From assembly GCF_001672755.1 (NCBI RefSeq), contig NZ_LZKI01000195.1, forward strand, positions 58,280-122,279: a stretch of DNA of 64,000 nt, written 5' to 3'. The notes under the pieces are model-generated. The model was not told where the DNA came from and ran no database searches. It saw only the letters and a list, made by a program, of their open reading frames with translations. Made by a program: the position numbers and the translations under genes. Of this stretch, positions 1-8,534 are shown one piece after another. The number at the start of each line of letters is the position of its first letter. Position 1 is the first letter of the stretch. The DNA is from Mycobacterium colombiense. GTDB taxonomy: Bacteria; Actinomycetota; Actinomycetes; Mycobacteriales; Mycobacteriaceae.

Positions 1-1643
1 GAGCCCCGGCCGCGGTTCTGCATCGCATGGAAGTTGGGCACACCCGAGGGGTCCAGGACGACGGCCTCGCCGTCGAGGATCACGTGATGTTCGGCGAGAT
101 CTTCTGCGAGCGAACGTAATTCAGGGTATTCGCTGGTGACTTCGCGGCCACGCCGGGACCGTATCCGGATGGCGCCGTGGTCGGCCTCGATCAACAGCCG
201 GTAGCCATCCCATTTGCCTTCAAACGCCCACTGGCCCGCCTTCAGCGCCGTCACCGAACCATGGGTGGCCAGCATGGGGGCGATGGTGTCGAAGTCGAAG
301 ACCTTCTGATCCTTCATCCGGTGCGCGAGCCACTGGTCGCCGTTGGTCTGGATCAGTGCATAGCGTCCGGAGATTTTGCTGCCGTGCAGGTCGACGATGA
401 CTTCCCCTTTTTCGGCGGAGTCGTTGAACTTTTCGGCCTCGTAGGTTCCGGAGTCCCAGATGATCACCTTCCCGGCGCCATACTCGCCCTTGGGGATGAT
501 GCCCTCGAAGCCGCCGTATTCCAGCGGATGGTCTTCGGTGTGGACAGCCAGGTGGTTCACCGAGGTCGTTTCCGGCAGGTTCTTCGGCACGGCCCAGGAC
601 ACCAGCACGCCGTCCCGTTCCAGCCGGAAGTCGTAGTGCAGCCGGCGGGCGTGGTGTTCTTGGATGACGAAGCTGTTCCCTTGTCCTACAGCCGGTTTCG
701 TAACCGGGACCGGCTCGGGGGTTTTCGACGCGTCGCGCATGCTGCGGTATCTGCTCAGGCGATCGGGGACCGGTGCATCCTCGTCCAGCGGTGCCAGCAG
801 ATCGCCGTCTCGGGCGACCCGGTCCAGCACTTCGTCATAACGCAGCTGGCGCAGCGACGGGTCGTCGAGTTCCTCCCAGGTGCGCGGCGCCGCAACGGTG
901 GGTTGCTCACGTCCGCGCAGCGAGTACGGCGCGATGGTGGTCTTGGCGCCGTTGTTCTGACTCCAGTCCAGAAAGATCTTTCCGGCCCGCAGGCTCTTGG
1001 TCATGGTCGACGTCACCAGCGTGGGCATCGTCTTTTCCAGTTGTTGCGCAACGCGTTTGGCCAACACCGTGGCGCCCTTACTGCTCACCGGCTCCTGCAG
1101 CGGTGTGTAAAGGTGCAGGCCCTTGCTGCCGCTGGTGAGCGGATAGGTGGTCAGCCCGATGGCGGTGATCAGTTCGCGGACGGCGCGCGCCACCTCGGCC
1201 AGTTGGGCCATCGTGACGCCTTCACCCGGGTCGAGATCGAACACCAAGCGGGTCGCCGGGCCGGGTTTCAGTTCCTCGGCCCGGCTACGGGTCCACTCGG
1301 CGACGAAGCGCCACTGCGGTACGTGGACCTCCAGTGCGGCCTGTTGGGCGATCCAGGCCAGGCCGTCGACGCTGTCGATGATCGGATACGTCGTCGTTCC
1401 GGATCGATGCGTCACGCTGGCGCGCGGCAGCCAGTCGGGCGCCGACGAGGCCAGTTGTTTCTCGAAAAACGACTCCTCCTCGACGCCGTTGGGCCAGCGC
1501 TTGCGCGTGGCCGGGCGCCCGGCGATGTGCGGGATCATCACCTCGGCGATGCGCGTGTAGTAGTCGAAGATGTCGCTCTTCGTGGTACCCGTGGCGGGGT
1601 ACAGCACCTTCTCGGCGTTGGTCAGTTTCAGCCGCGGTGCCAT
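1..1643 (-). CDS. ligD: Multifunctional ATP-dependent DNA ligase LigD, N-terminal part (cut by window start)
   Basis: Orthologue of M. tuberculosis Rv0938, which with Ku repairs double-strand breaks by non-homologous end joining. Reading leftwards from ATG at 1643, the protein starts MAPRLKLTNAEKVLYPATGT. About the first 290 residues are the primase-type polymerase domain, followed by a 3'-phosphoesterase domain (HHARRLHYDFRLE-type segment, then an EYGGFEGIIPKGEYGAG segment). The ATP-ligase domain follows, with the adenylation lysine K477 in EGKWDGYR. The frame is open to base 1, so the C-terminal ligase and OB-fold regions lie outside. It is divergent from ku, but the two are separated by a four-gene polyol operon. 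Identification is certain; the missing end is due only to the window edge. Confidence 0.97.
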   Translation of the reverse strand, partial: MAPRLKLTNAEKVLYPATGTTKSDIFDYYTRIAEVMIPHIAGRPATRKRWPNGVEEESFFEKQLASSAPDWLPRASVTHRSGTTTYPIIDSVDGLAWIAQQAALEVHVPQWRFVAEWTRSRAEELKPGPATRLVFDLDPGEGVTMAQLAEVARAVRELITAIGLTTYPLTSGSKGLHLYTPLQEPVSSKGATVLAKRVAQQLEKTMPTLVTSTMTKSLRAGKIFLDWSQNNGAKTTIAPYSLRGREQPTVAAPRTWEELDDPSLRQLRYDEVLDRVARDGDLLAPLDEDAPVPDRLSRYRSMRDASKTPEPVPVTKPAVGQGNSFVIQEHHARRLHYDFRLERDGVLVSWAVPKNLPETTSVNHLAVHTEDHPLEYGGFEGIIPKGEYGAGKVIIWDSGTYEAEKFNDSAEKGEVIVDLHGSKISGRYALIQTNGDQWLAHRMKDQKVFDFDTIAPMLATHGSVTALKAGQWAFEGKWDGYRLLIEADHGAIRIRSRRGREVTSEYPELRSLAEDLAEHHVILDGEAVVLDPSGVPNFHAMQNRGRG

Positions 1644-1771
1644 GTTGTCAAACTACGCGTTTCGCGCGTGTTAACCGCTTTGACCACCGTTAATCGTCCA
1701 ACTGCCAATTCATTTTGTGACATGACCCACGAAAGTGTTGATCGACGTCCGAGCCGGGGCACAGACACTGA
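1644..1771. promoter_or_regulatory. Divergent intergenic region ligD / polyol operon
   Basis: This 128-bp gap separates ligD (leftwards) and the first polyol dehydrogenase (rightwards), so it should hold both promoters. It is locally AT-richer than its flanks and contains GTTAACCGC and CCGTTAATC elements about 10 bp apart (around 1670-1695), which could be a regulator site. No clear -35/-10 pair stands out and no regulator gene lies next to it. Assignment as regulatory is inference from the divergent layout. Confidence 0.4.
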
Positions 1772-3298
1772 ATGTTTGACGTAATCCCCTCCCCGTGGCG
1801 TCGAAACAGCGGCGTCCCACTCAGCGACGCGACCCTACGACTGCATTCCCGGAGGATCGACGTCCCAACCTACGACCGGTCGTCCCTCGGCCGCGGAGTC
1901 GTCCACATCGGTGCGGGCAACTTCCATCGGGCGCACCAAGCCGTCTACTTCGACGACCTCGCCCGCTCGGGCATCTCCGACCGGTGGGGGGTTACCGGCG
2001 TCAGCCTCCACTCCCCCGACGTCAAAGACCTGCTGTCGGCGCAAGACGGGCTGTACACAGTGGTACAGCAAGGACACGACCGCCAAACCGCCCGCGTCGT
2101 CGGCTCGATCGGCGCGGTGCACTACGCACCGAACGACGGGGCAGCCGTCCGCGCCGCCCTCGCAGATCCTCAAACCCGCATCGTCAGCCTGACCATCACC
2201 GGCAACGGATACTTCCTGAATCCCGTCACCGACGAGTTCGACGCCGACGATCCCGACGTGCGCGCCGACTTGGTCGCGTCCGGCAACTACGCCACCGCGT
2301 GGGGGTACCTGGCCGAAGCCCTGGACCGCCGTCGCCACGCCGGTATCGCGCCGTTCACCGTGCTCTGCTGCGACAACATCCCCGGTGACACCCAGCCGGC
2401 GCGGACCGCTCTGGTGTCCTTCGCCGCGCTGAAGGACCCCGGGCTTGCCCGCTGGATCGACACGCATGTCGCGTTCCCGTCGACCATGGTCGATCGCATC
2501 ACCCCGCAAACCTCGAAGTCGGAGCGCCAATTCGTCGAGGAGACGTTCGGCGTCGCCGACAAATGGCCCGTCGTGACCGAGCCGTATTGCCAGTGGGTGA
2601 TCGAGGATTCCTTCAGCAATGGGCGGCCACCGCTGCACGAGGTCGGTGCCGAGTTCGTTGCCGACGTCAGCGACCACAAGCTGATCAAGACCCGGCTGCT
2701 CAACGGCACCCATATCGCGCTGGCGTGCTTGGCCATCCTGGCCGGCTACCAGCGCACCGACGAAGCGATGCGCGACGGCATCATCTTCGATTTCGTCGAG
2801 AAGCTGCTGCGCGACGAGATTCAGCCGCTGCTGCCCCCGGTCCCCGGGATGAACACACCCGAATACCGGCGCACGTTGCTCGACCGGCTCGGCAATCCCC
2901 GAATGAGTGACCAGCTCTCTCGGCTGGCCCGCCGGGGAACCAGCAAGATCGCGACGTTCGTGGTGCCCTCGCTGCAGGAGGCGATCGCGCAGGGCAGGCC
3001 ACACACCCTGCTGATGCTGGCGGTCGCCGGATGGGCCCGTTACATGCGCGGCCACGACCTCCAGGGACGAAAGCTGCGCCTCGAAGACTCGCAGGCGATA
3101 CCGGTGGCTAGGTTGGCCAACATGGCAAGCAGTAATCCCGATCCGCTGCTGGGGCACGAAATGTTCGCCGAGGTCCGCGCGGTCCCCGGTTTTGCGGAGC
3201 GCCTCGGCGACATGATCGCGGATATCGACGCGCGTGGCGTGTTGCTCACGCTGCGCGACGCGCTGCGCCACGACCAGCGGGAGTTGGTGGCACGATGA
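1772..3298 (+). CDS. Mannitol dehydrogenase family oxidoreductase (first copy)
   Basis: A 508-residue NAD(P)-dependent polyol/hexonate dehydrogenase of the long-chain mannitol-dehydrogenase family. Such enzymes oxidise mannitol, arabinitol or related polyols, or reduce hexuronates. The N-terminal Rossmann region has HIGAGNFHRAHQA (about residues 47-59). The catalytic signature K-x4-N-x2-H is intact (K306, N311, H314). Length is normal for the family. It is the first of four tightly packed genes and overlaps the next by 4 bp (ATGA), indicating translational coupling. The substrate cannot be read from sequence. The start at 1772 has a weak ribosome site, but no other good start is in frame. Confidence 0.9.
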   Translation: MFDVIPSPWRRNSGVPLSDATLRLHSRRIDVPTYDRSSLGRGVVHIGAGNFHRAHQAVYFDDLARSGISDRWGVTGVSLHSPDVKDLLSAQDGLYTVVQQGHDRQTARVVGSIGAVHYAPNDGAAVRAALADPQTRIVSLTITGNGYFLNPVTDEFDADDPDVRADLVASGNYATAWGYLAEALDRRRHAGIAPFTVLCCDNIPGDTQPARTALVSFAALKDPGLARWIDTHVAFPSTMVDRITPQTSKSERQFVEETFGVADKWPVVTEPYCQWVIEDSFSNGRPPLHEVGAEFVADVSDHKLIKTRLLNGTHIALACLAILAGYQRTDEAMRDGIIFDFVEKLLRDEIQPLLPPVPGMNTPEYRRTLLDRLGNPRMSDQLSRLARRGTSKIATFVVPSLQEAIAQGRPHTLLMLAVAGWARYMRGHDLQGRKLRLEDSQAIPVARLANMASSNPDPLLGHEMFAEVRAVPGFAERLGDMIADIDARGVLLTLRDALRHDQRELVAR

Positions 3299-4152
3299 CC
3301 GCGGGCTTGACCTTCATGCGCGAATTCGACCCGGCGCCGATCACCACCCTGCTCTGCGACGCCGATGACAACCTGTTCGGGTCGGAGAGGCCGGCGTTCG
3401 ACGCATCGACTGAGGTCACGAATCGTTTCCTGGCCAGGTTCGGCGTGACCGCCCCGCTGAGCTCCGAGGAGTTGCGTAAGCGCGCCGTCGGGAAGAACTT
3501 CCGCACCACGGCTCTGGACTTGGCGGTGCAATGCGAGGTTCCGCTCGACCAGACGTTGGCCCAGGGCCGCCCTGCCGCGGTGGTCGCGTCGGCCGACGAC
3601 GTGGCGAGCGGCAGCGCGTTGTGCGCCGACGAACTCGAGCAGTGGGTGCGCGACGAGCGCGAACGGGTCACCGCTCACCTGGCGGTCACCCTGAGCCCCG
3701 ATCCGCGGGTGCTCGAACCGTTGCGCGACCTCGCGGCGCGCTACGCACTGGCGGCCGTGAGCTCCAGCGCCACCAAGCGTCTGCGCGCCTGCTTCACCGC
3801 CACCGGTCTGGCCTCGCTCCTACCGGAGGCGGTGACCTTCAGCGCGGAGGATTCTCTTCCGGTGCCGACAAGCAAACCCGATCCGGCGGTGTATCTGCAT
3901 TGCGGCCAGGTACTGGGCGTCGCACCCGAACAGGGGCTGGCCATTGAAGATTCCGTGGCCGGCGTGAAGTCCGCGGTCGCGGCCGGCTACGCGACCGTCG
4001 GCAACCTTATGTTCGTGTTGCCCGACGAACGGGATTGCCGCCGTGCAGAATTGATCGATGCCGGCGCAGTCGCGATCACCGATTCGTGGCGTGCCCTTGC
4101 TGATGTCCTGTTGTCGGCGGCCGTGCCGGCCGGACGTTCGCCGCTCCCGTAG
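3295..4152 (+). CDS. HAD-superfamily hydrolase, beta-phosphoglucomutase/sugar phosphatase type
   Basis: A 285-residue haloacid-dehalogenase-like phosphatase or phosphomutase. The catalytic aspartates D22 and D24 sit in LCDADDNLF, a slightly unusual form of the DxDGxL motif. Motif II serine lies in AVSSSATK, the motif III lysine in SKPDPAVY, and the motif IV acidic pair in GLAIEDSVAG, so all catalytic positions are present. The helical cap lies between motifs I and II. It is coupled to the preceding dehydrogenase by ATGA overlap and lies 56 bp before the second dehydrogenase. Context suggests a sugar- or polyol-phosphate substrate in the same pathway; this is inference. Confidence 0.85.
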   Translation: MTAGLTFMREFDPAPITTLLCDADDNLFGSERPAFDASTEVTNRFLARFGVTAPLSSEELRKRAVGKNFRTTALDLAVQCEVPLDQTLAQGRPAAVVASADDVASGSALCADELEQWVRDERERVTAHLAVTLSPDPRVLEPLRDLAARYALAAVSSSATKRLRACFTATGLASLLPEAVTFSAEDSLPVPTSKPDPAVYLHCGQVLGVAPEQGLAIEDSVAGVKSAVAAGYATVGNLMFVLPDERDCRRAELIDAGAVAITDSWRALADVLLSAAVPAGRSPLP

Positions 4153-4208
4153 GGCATCGACCTCGCAGTAGCGATCCGGGCCGCGACCCGAGGAGGAGGT
4201 GGCCAACG

Positions 4209-5636
4209 ATGGCCAGCGCGATCAACCTGAACAATGCGATCGATCTGAACAATGCGTCGCTTTCCGAGCTGCCGATCGACGCGCCGAAGTATGACCGCGG
4301 CAGCGTCAGCGTCGGGATCGCGCACATCGGCGCCGGTCACTTCCACCGGGCGCATCAAGCCGCATACATTAATCTGCTGCTGCAGCAAGGTGTGGCGCAG
4401 GAGTGGGGCATTTGCGGTGTCGGCGTGATGCCCGCCGACTGGACCATGCGCGACGTCCTCAATGGCCAGGACGGGCTGTACACGCTGATCCTGGAAAATC
4501 CCAACGGCAGCCGCGATGCCCAGGTGATCGGCTCGATCATCGACTACCGCTATGCCCCGGACGATCCGGATTCGGCGTTGGAGGTGCTGGCCGCCCCGTC
4601 CACCCGGATCATTTCACTGACCATCACCGAAGGTGGATACCGCGACCCCGATGGGCCCGCCTTCGCCTTGATCACCGAGGCGCTCGCCCGACGTCGCCAA
4701 CGCGGGATCGCCGCGCCGACGATCGTCTCCTGCGACAACATCGAGAACAACGGTGAGGTCGCCAGGCGTACCGTGCTCGCGAGCGCCGAACACATGGATC
4801 CCGAGTTGGCCGAGTGGGTGGCCGAACACGCCCGGTTCCCGAGTTCGATGGTCGATCGCATCACGCCGGCAACGACTTTGGAGATGGCCGCGGAAGTGCG
4901 ACGCGACTTCGGCGTCAACGACCGGTGGCCGGTGGTGGCCGAGCCGTTCACCGCCTGGGTCATCGAGGACACCTTCGCCGACGGCCGGCCGCCGCTGGAG
5001 CAGGCAGGCGTGCTGTTGGTCGACGATGTGCGCCCGTACGAGCTGATGAAGCTGCGACTGCTCAACGCGGGACATCAGTGCCTGGCCTACTTCGCCCATC
5101 TCTGCGGCTTCAAGTTCGTCCACGAGGCCGCGAGCGATCCGTTGTTCGCCGAATTCCTGCTTGCCTACTTCGAATCCGAAGCCATTCCGACGCTCCCGCC
5201 GGTGCCGGGCATCGACCTGCATGAGTACAGCCGCACGCTGGTAGAGCGGTTTGCCAACCCGGCCGTGCGGGACACCGTCGCGCGGCTGTGCGCCTACTCG
5301 TCGGACCGCATCCCGAAATTTCTGTATCCCGTCATCTGCGACAACCTGGCCAACGACGGGTCGGTCCGGCTGGCGGCAGCGGTGGTGGCGAGCTGGGCGC
5401 GATACGCCGAGGGTGTCGACGAGTGGGGCAACCCGTACGAGGTGTTGGACCAGCTGGCCGATTCGCTGATCCCGATCGCCAGGTCGCAGCACGAGAATCC
5501 CACCGTGTTCATCGAGATCACCGCGGTGTTCTGCGATCTGGCCCATCAGCCACGCTTCGTCGAGGCGTACCTCTGGGCACTGGATTCGTTGCACAGCAAG
5601 GGAGCTCGCGCGACGCTGGATGCCTTGGTGCGATGA
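4209..5636 (+). CDS. Mannitol dehydrogenase family oxidoreductase (second copy)
   Basis: A 475-residue paralogue of the gene at 1772, with the same fold signatures: HIGAGHFHRAHQAAY near the N-terminus and the catalytic K281-x4-N286-x2-H289. The long shared segments (Rossmann region, PSSMVDRITP, PPVPG) show the two arose from one ancestor, but they are clearly divergent, so they probably oxidise different polyols or act in opposite directions. A strong ribosome site (GAGGAGG at 4191-4197) precedes the ATG. The last codons overlap the kinase start by 4 bp (ATGA). Confidence 0.9.
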   Translation: MASAINLNNAIDLNNASLSELPIDAPKYDRGSVSVGIAHIGAGHFHRAHQAAYINLLLQQGVAQEWGICGVGVMPADWTMRDVLNGQDGLYTLILENPNGSRDAQVIGSIIDYRYAPDDPDSALEVLAAPSTRIISLTITEGGYRDPDGPAFALITEALARRRQRGIAAPTIVSCDNIENNGEVARRTVLASAEHMDPELAEWVAEHARFPSSMVDRITPATTLEMAAEVRRDFGVNDRWPVVAEPFTAWVIEDTFADGRPPLEQAGVLLVDDVRPYELMKLRLLNAGHQCLAYFAHLCGFKFVHEAASDPLFAEFLLAYFESEAIPTLPPVPGIDLHEYSRTLVERFANPAVRDTVARLCAYSSDRIPKFLYPVICDNLANDGSVRLAAAVVASWARYAEGVDEWGNPYEVLDQLADSLIPIARSQHENPTVFIEITAVFCDLAHQPRFVEAYLWALDSLHSKGARATLDALVR

Positions 5637-6556
5637 CCCGCGGGCTGGTGATCGGTGAGTCGCTGATCGATATCGTCGGGGGCGACGAGCATGTCGGCGG
5701 CAGTCCGCTCAACGTCGCCGTCGGACTCGGCCGGCTGGGCCGACAGGTCGACTTCCTGACCTCGATCGCCGACGACACGTACGGGCGGCGCATCGTCGAC
5801 TACGTCGAAGCCGCAGGGGTGCAACTGGTCTCGGAAAGCCGGACCGCGCCGCGCACGCCGACCGCGCGGTCAACCATCGCCGAGGACGGGTCGGCTGAAT
5901 ACGTGTTCGATCTGGACTGGCGACTCTCGGGAACACCGCCGGTCACCCCGCCGCTTTTCGTTCACACCGGATCGATTGCCGCCGTGCAGGATCCGGGCTG
6001 CCTGGCGGTCGCGGCACTGGTCGACACCTATCGAATCTCGGCCACGATCACCTTCGATCCCAACGTCCGGCCGTCGCTCATCGCCGACCGGGAACTGGCC
6101 GTCGAACGCATCGAGCACCTCATCGAGCGCAGCGACATCGTGAAAGTCAGCGAGGAAGACCTGCATTGGATCGACCCCGCTCGCACGCCCGAGCAGATCG
6201 CGCAAACGTGGCTGCGGTTGGGTCCGGCCATCGTGGCGGTGACGATGGCCGACCGGGGCGCGGTGGCCTTCTGCGCGGCGGGCGTCGCCCGGGTGCCGAC
6301 GCGCGCGGTGCACGTGGTCGACACCGTCGGCGCCGGTGACTCGTTCATGGCCGGTCTGCTCGACGCGCTGTGGAAATCGGGATCGCTGGGCGGCGACCGT
6401 CGCGCCGACTTGCACGGGATCAAAGTGGACGCACTGACGACGGCGCTGGAGGCGGCGAGCCTGTCCGCGGCGCTGACCGTCGCGCGCGCCGGCGCTGACC
6501 TCCCGGATCGGGCCGCGCTGGACGCGGCTCGCTTCAGTCGGCGCATACCCGAATAA
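5633..6556 (+). CDS. PfkB-family carbohydrate kinase
   Basis: A 307-residue ribokinase/fructokinase-type sugar kinase. The N-terminal GGSPLNVAVGLGRLG is the PfkB sugar-binding signature, and DTVGAGDSFMAG near the C-terminus is the ATP/catalytic signature with catalytic base D236. ATG at 5633 is chosen because it overlaps the stop of the upstream dehydrogenase (ATGA) and gives the normal PfkB start (RGLVIGESLIDIVGG); earlier in-frame starts would overlap the previous gene extensively. As the last gene of the operon it fits phosphorylation of the ketose produced by the two polyol dehydrogenases (inference). Confidence 0.92.
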   Translation: MTRGLVIGESLIDIVGGDEHVGGSPLNVAVGLGRLGRQVDFLTSIADDTYGRRIVDYVEAAGVQLVSESRTAPRTPTARSTIAEDGSAEYVFDLDWRLSGTPPVTPPLFVHTGSIAAVQDPGCLAVAALVDTYRISATITFDPNVRPSLIADRELAVERIEHLIERSDIVKVSEEDLHWIDPARTPEQIAQTWLRLGPAIVAVTMADRGAVAFCAAGVARVPTRAVHVVDTVGAGDSFMAGLLDALWKSGSLGGDRRADLHGIKVDALTTALEAASLSAALTVARAGADLPDRAALDAARFSRRIPE

Positions 6557-6623
6557 CCGAAAGCCCGGGCGGACAATCCCAGGTCGTAGCCCTGTCGTGC
6601 TGTTTTGCCACCGGCCCTACGGG

Positions 6624-6636
6624 CATACTGACTTGC
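6624..6636 (+). promoter_or_regulatory. Candidate -10 element for a leaderless ku transcript
   Basis: CATACT at 6624-6629 ends 7 bases before the ku ATG (6637), the spacing expected if transcription starts at the A of the start codon. There is no clear Shine-Dalgarno sequence before ku, which agrees with a leaderless mRNA, a common type in mycobacteria. Not proven from sequence alone. Confidence 0.4.
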
Positions 6637-7542
6637 ATGCGCTCCATCTGGAAGGGTTCCATCGCGTTCGGGCTGGTGAACGTCCCGGTCAAGGTGTACA
6701 GCGCCACCCAGGACCACGACATCAAGTTTCATCAGGTGCACGCCAAGGACAATGGCCGCATCCGCTACCAACGCGTTTGCGAGGTGGACGGCCAGACGGT
6801 CGAATACCGTGACATCGCCCGGGCCTACGAATCCGACGACGGTCAGATGGTCATCATCACCGACGACGACATCGCCACCCTGCCCGAGGAACGCAGCCGC
6901 GAGATCGAAGTGCTGGAGTTCGTTCCGGCCAGCGAAGTGGACCCGATGCTGTTCGACCGCAGCTACTTCCTGGAACCGGATTCCAAATCGTCGAAATCCT
7001 ATGTGCTGCTTGCCAAAACGCTCGCCGAGACTGATCGGATGGCGATCGTCCACTTCACGCTGCGCAACAAGACACGGCTGGCGGCCTTGCGCGTCAAGGA
7101 CTTCGGCAAGCGCGACGTGATGGTGATCCACACCTTGTTGTGGCCCGATGAGATCCGCGATCCCGACTTTCCCATCCTAGACAAGAAGGTCGAGATCAAG
7201 CCAGCCGAACTGAAGATGGCCGGTCAGGTGGTGGAGTCGATGGCCGAGGAGTTCAATCCCGACCGCTACCACGACACCTACCAGGAGCAGCTACAAGAGC
7301 TGGTCGACGCCAAACTCGAAGGCGGGGAAGCGTTCACCACCGAGGAGCAGCCCAAGGAGCTGGACGAGACCGAGGACGTCTCCGATCTGCTCGCCAAGTT
7401 GGAGGCCAGCGTGAAGGCGCGTTCCGGTAACGGCAAGGCACCCGCGAAGAAGGCCGCGGCGAAGAAGACTCCCGCGAAGAAGACGGCTGCCAAGAAGGCT
7501 CCGGCCAAGAAGGCGGCCTCGAAGGCATCGTCGAAATCCTGA
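6637..7542 (+). CDS. ku: Non-homologous end-joining protein Ku
   Basis: Orthologue of M. tuberculosis Rv0937c. It is a homodimeric ring that binds DNA ends and recruits LigD. The start MRSIWKGSIAFGLVNVPVKV is the bacterial Ku signature, and the core domain fills about residues 1-255. The C-terminus (about 265-301) is a lysine/alanine/proline tail made of repeated PAKKA/AAKK units, longer than I recall for the 273-residue M. tuberculosis protein and likely to strengthen non-specific DNA binding. Next to the polyol operon, with pstA convergent downstream. Confidence 0.97.
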   Translation: MRSIWKGSIAFGLVNVPVKVYSATQDHDIKFHQVHAKDNGRIRYQRVCEVDGQTVEYRDIARAYESDDGQMVIITDDDIATLPEERSREIEVLEFVPASEVDPMLFDRSYFLEPDSKSSKSYVLLAKTLAETDRMAIVHFTLRNKTRLAALRVKDFGKRDVMVIHTLLWPDEIRDPDFPILDKKVEIKPAELKMAGQVVESMAEEFNPDRYHDTYQEQLQELVDAKLEGGEAFTTEEQPKELDETEDVSDLLAKLEASVKARSGNGKAPAKKAAAKKTPAKKTAAKKAPAKKAASKASSKS

Positions 7543-7558
7543 CCCGCTGTCGGGTCAG
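7539..7558. terminator. Bidirectional hairpin between convergent ku and pstA
   Basis: CTGACCCG-CTGT-CGGGTCAG is a perfect 8-bp stem with a 4-base loop. The left arm contains the ku stop codon (TGA 7540-7542) and the right arm the pstA stop codon on the other strand (7555-7557). There is no T-tract, as is usual for mycobacterial hairpin terminators. Confidence 0.6.
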
Positions 7559-8457
7559 CGTCTGCGGGTGGCTAGGAAGCGCGTCAGCGCCGCCACGATG
7601 TTGATGACGGCGACCATGATGATCAGGGTCAGCGCCGCACCCCAGATCCGCAGGAAGCCAGCGTGTTCGGGATTCGTGAGCTCGGTGTAGATCAGCAGCG
7701 GCAGTGACGCCATGTTGCCTTGGAAGATGTCTACGTTGATCGAGCGGCTGTAGCCGACCAGCACCAGCACCGGCGCGGTTTCGCCGATGACTCGCGCGAC
7801 GGACAACAGGATTCCGGACACGATGCCGGGCATCGCGATTGGGAAGACGATCCGCACGATCGTCTTCCATTTAGACACGCCGAGCGCGTAGCTGGCCTCG
7901 CGCAGGTCGTCGGGCACCAGGCGCAGCATCTCCTCGCCGGAGCGCACCACCACCGGCAGCATCAACAGGACCAGGGCCAGCGACACCGCGAACGAACTCT
8001 GCTGGAAGCCGAGGGTGGCGATCCAGAGGCTGAAGATGAACAGCGCCGCCACGATCGAGGGCACGCCCGCGAGCACGTCGACCATGAACGTCGTCAGCCG
8101 CACCAGGCGCCCGGATCCGTACTCCACCAGGAAGACCGCGGTCATCAGGCCCAGCGGCACGGCCAGGGCGGCGGCCACCCCGGCCTGCACGAGCGTGCCG
8201 TAGAGCGCGTGGTAGACGCCGCCGGCGAACTGTTCCGGCAGCACGCCGTGCAGCGAGTGGGTCCACCAGCCCGACCGTGTGACGGCGTACCAGCCGCGTT
8301 CGACGACGATCCACAACACCCACACCAGCGGCACCAGCGCAACGCAGAACGAGCCGAGGAAGAAACCCGTCGCGGCGTTGTTGGTGATCCGGCGCCGGAA
8401 GCTCAACGGCCGGAACACCTCGATCTTGACCGGCCGGTCCAGTGCTTCAACCGTCAC
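7555..8457 (-). CDS. pstA: Phosphate ABC transporter permease PstA
   Basis: A 300-residue inner-membrane permease subunit of the high-affinity phosphate transporter, with about six hydrophobic segments. The conserved cytoplasmic loop that contacts the ATPase is visible as EEMLRLVPDDLREASYALG followed by IVRIVFPIAMPGIVSG. The start is GTG at 8457. Its ribosome site and start codon lie in one copy of a duplicated 21-bp sequence that is part of a MIRU-like repeat. Corresponds in position to Rv0936 (pstA2) of M. tuberculosis. It pairs with PstC just upstream. Confidence 0.95.
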   Translation of the reverse strand: MTVEALDRPVKIEVFRPLSFRRRITNNAATGFFLGSFCVALVPLVWVLWIVVERGWYAVTRSGWWTHSLHGVLPEQFAGGVYHALYGTLVQAGVAAALAVPLGLMTAVFLVEYGSGRLVRLTTFMVDVLAGVPSIVAALFIFSLWIATLGFQQSSFAVSLALVLLMLPVVVRSGEEMLRLVPDDLREASYALGVSKWKTIVRIVFPIAMPGIVSGILLSVARVIGETAPVLVLVGYSRSINVDIFQGNMASLPLLIYTELTNPEHAGFLRIWGAALTLIIMVAVINIVAALTRFLATRRR

Positions 8458-8534
8458 GAGCGCCGCTCCTCCTCATCGCTTCGCTCTGCATCGTCACGGC
8501 GCGGGTCACGAGCGCCGCTCCTCCTTCCGGCCGG
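8453..8534 (-). repeat. MIRU-like intergenic repeat at the pstC/pstA junction
   Basis: On the transcribed strand this element reads as a ribosome-site-rich unit, GGAGGAGCGGCGCTCGTGAC, present twice (plus-strand positions 8453-8473 and 8505-8525). A GACGATGCAGAGCGAAGCGATGA segment joins them. That joining sequence resembles the mycobacterial interspersed repetitive units found between genes of operons (from memory). The second copy provides the GGAGGAG ribosome site and GTG start of pstA. Confidence 0.65.

Noticed and set aside
177..1784. Long plus-strand open frame opposite ligD
   Set aside because: Antisense shadow of a high-GC gene; composition rich in Arg/Gly/Val/Asp with no family signature, whereas the minus strand reads an unmistakable LigD.
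1835..3271. Long minus-strand open frame opposite the first polyol dehydrogenase
   Set aside because: Antisense of a gene with intact catalytic motifs; no ribosome site or domain.
7435..7540. Lysine-rich repeats at the end of ku as a separate tandem-repeat locus
   Set aside because: They are in frame and form the normal basic C-terminal tail of mycobacterial Ku.
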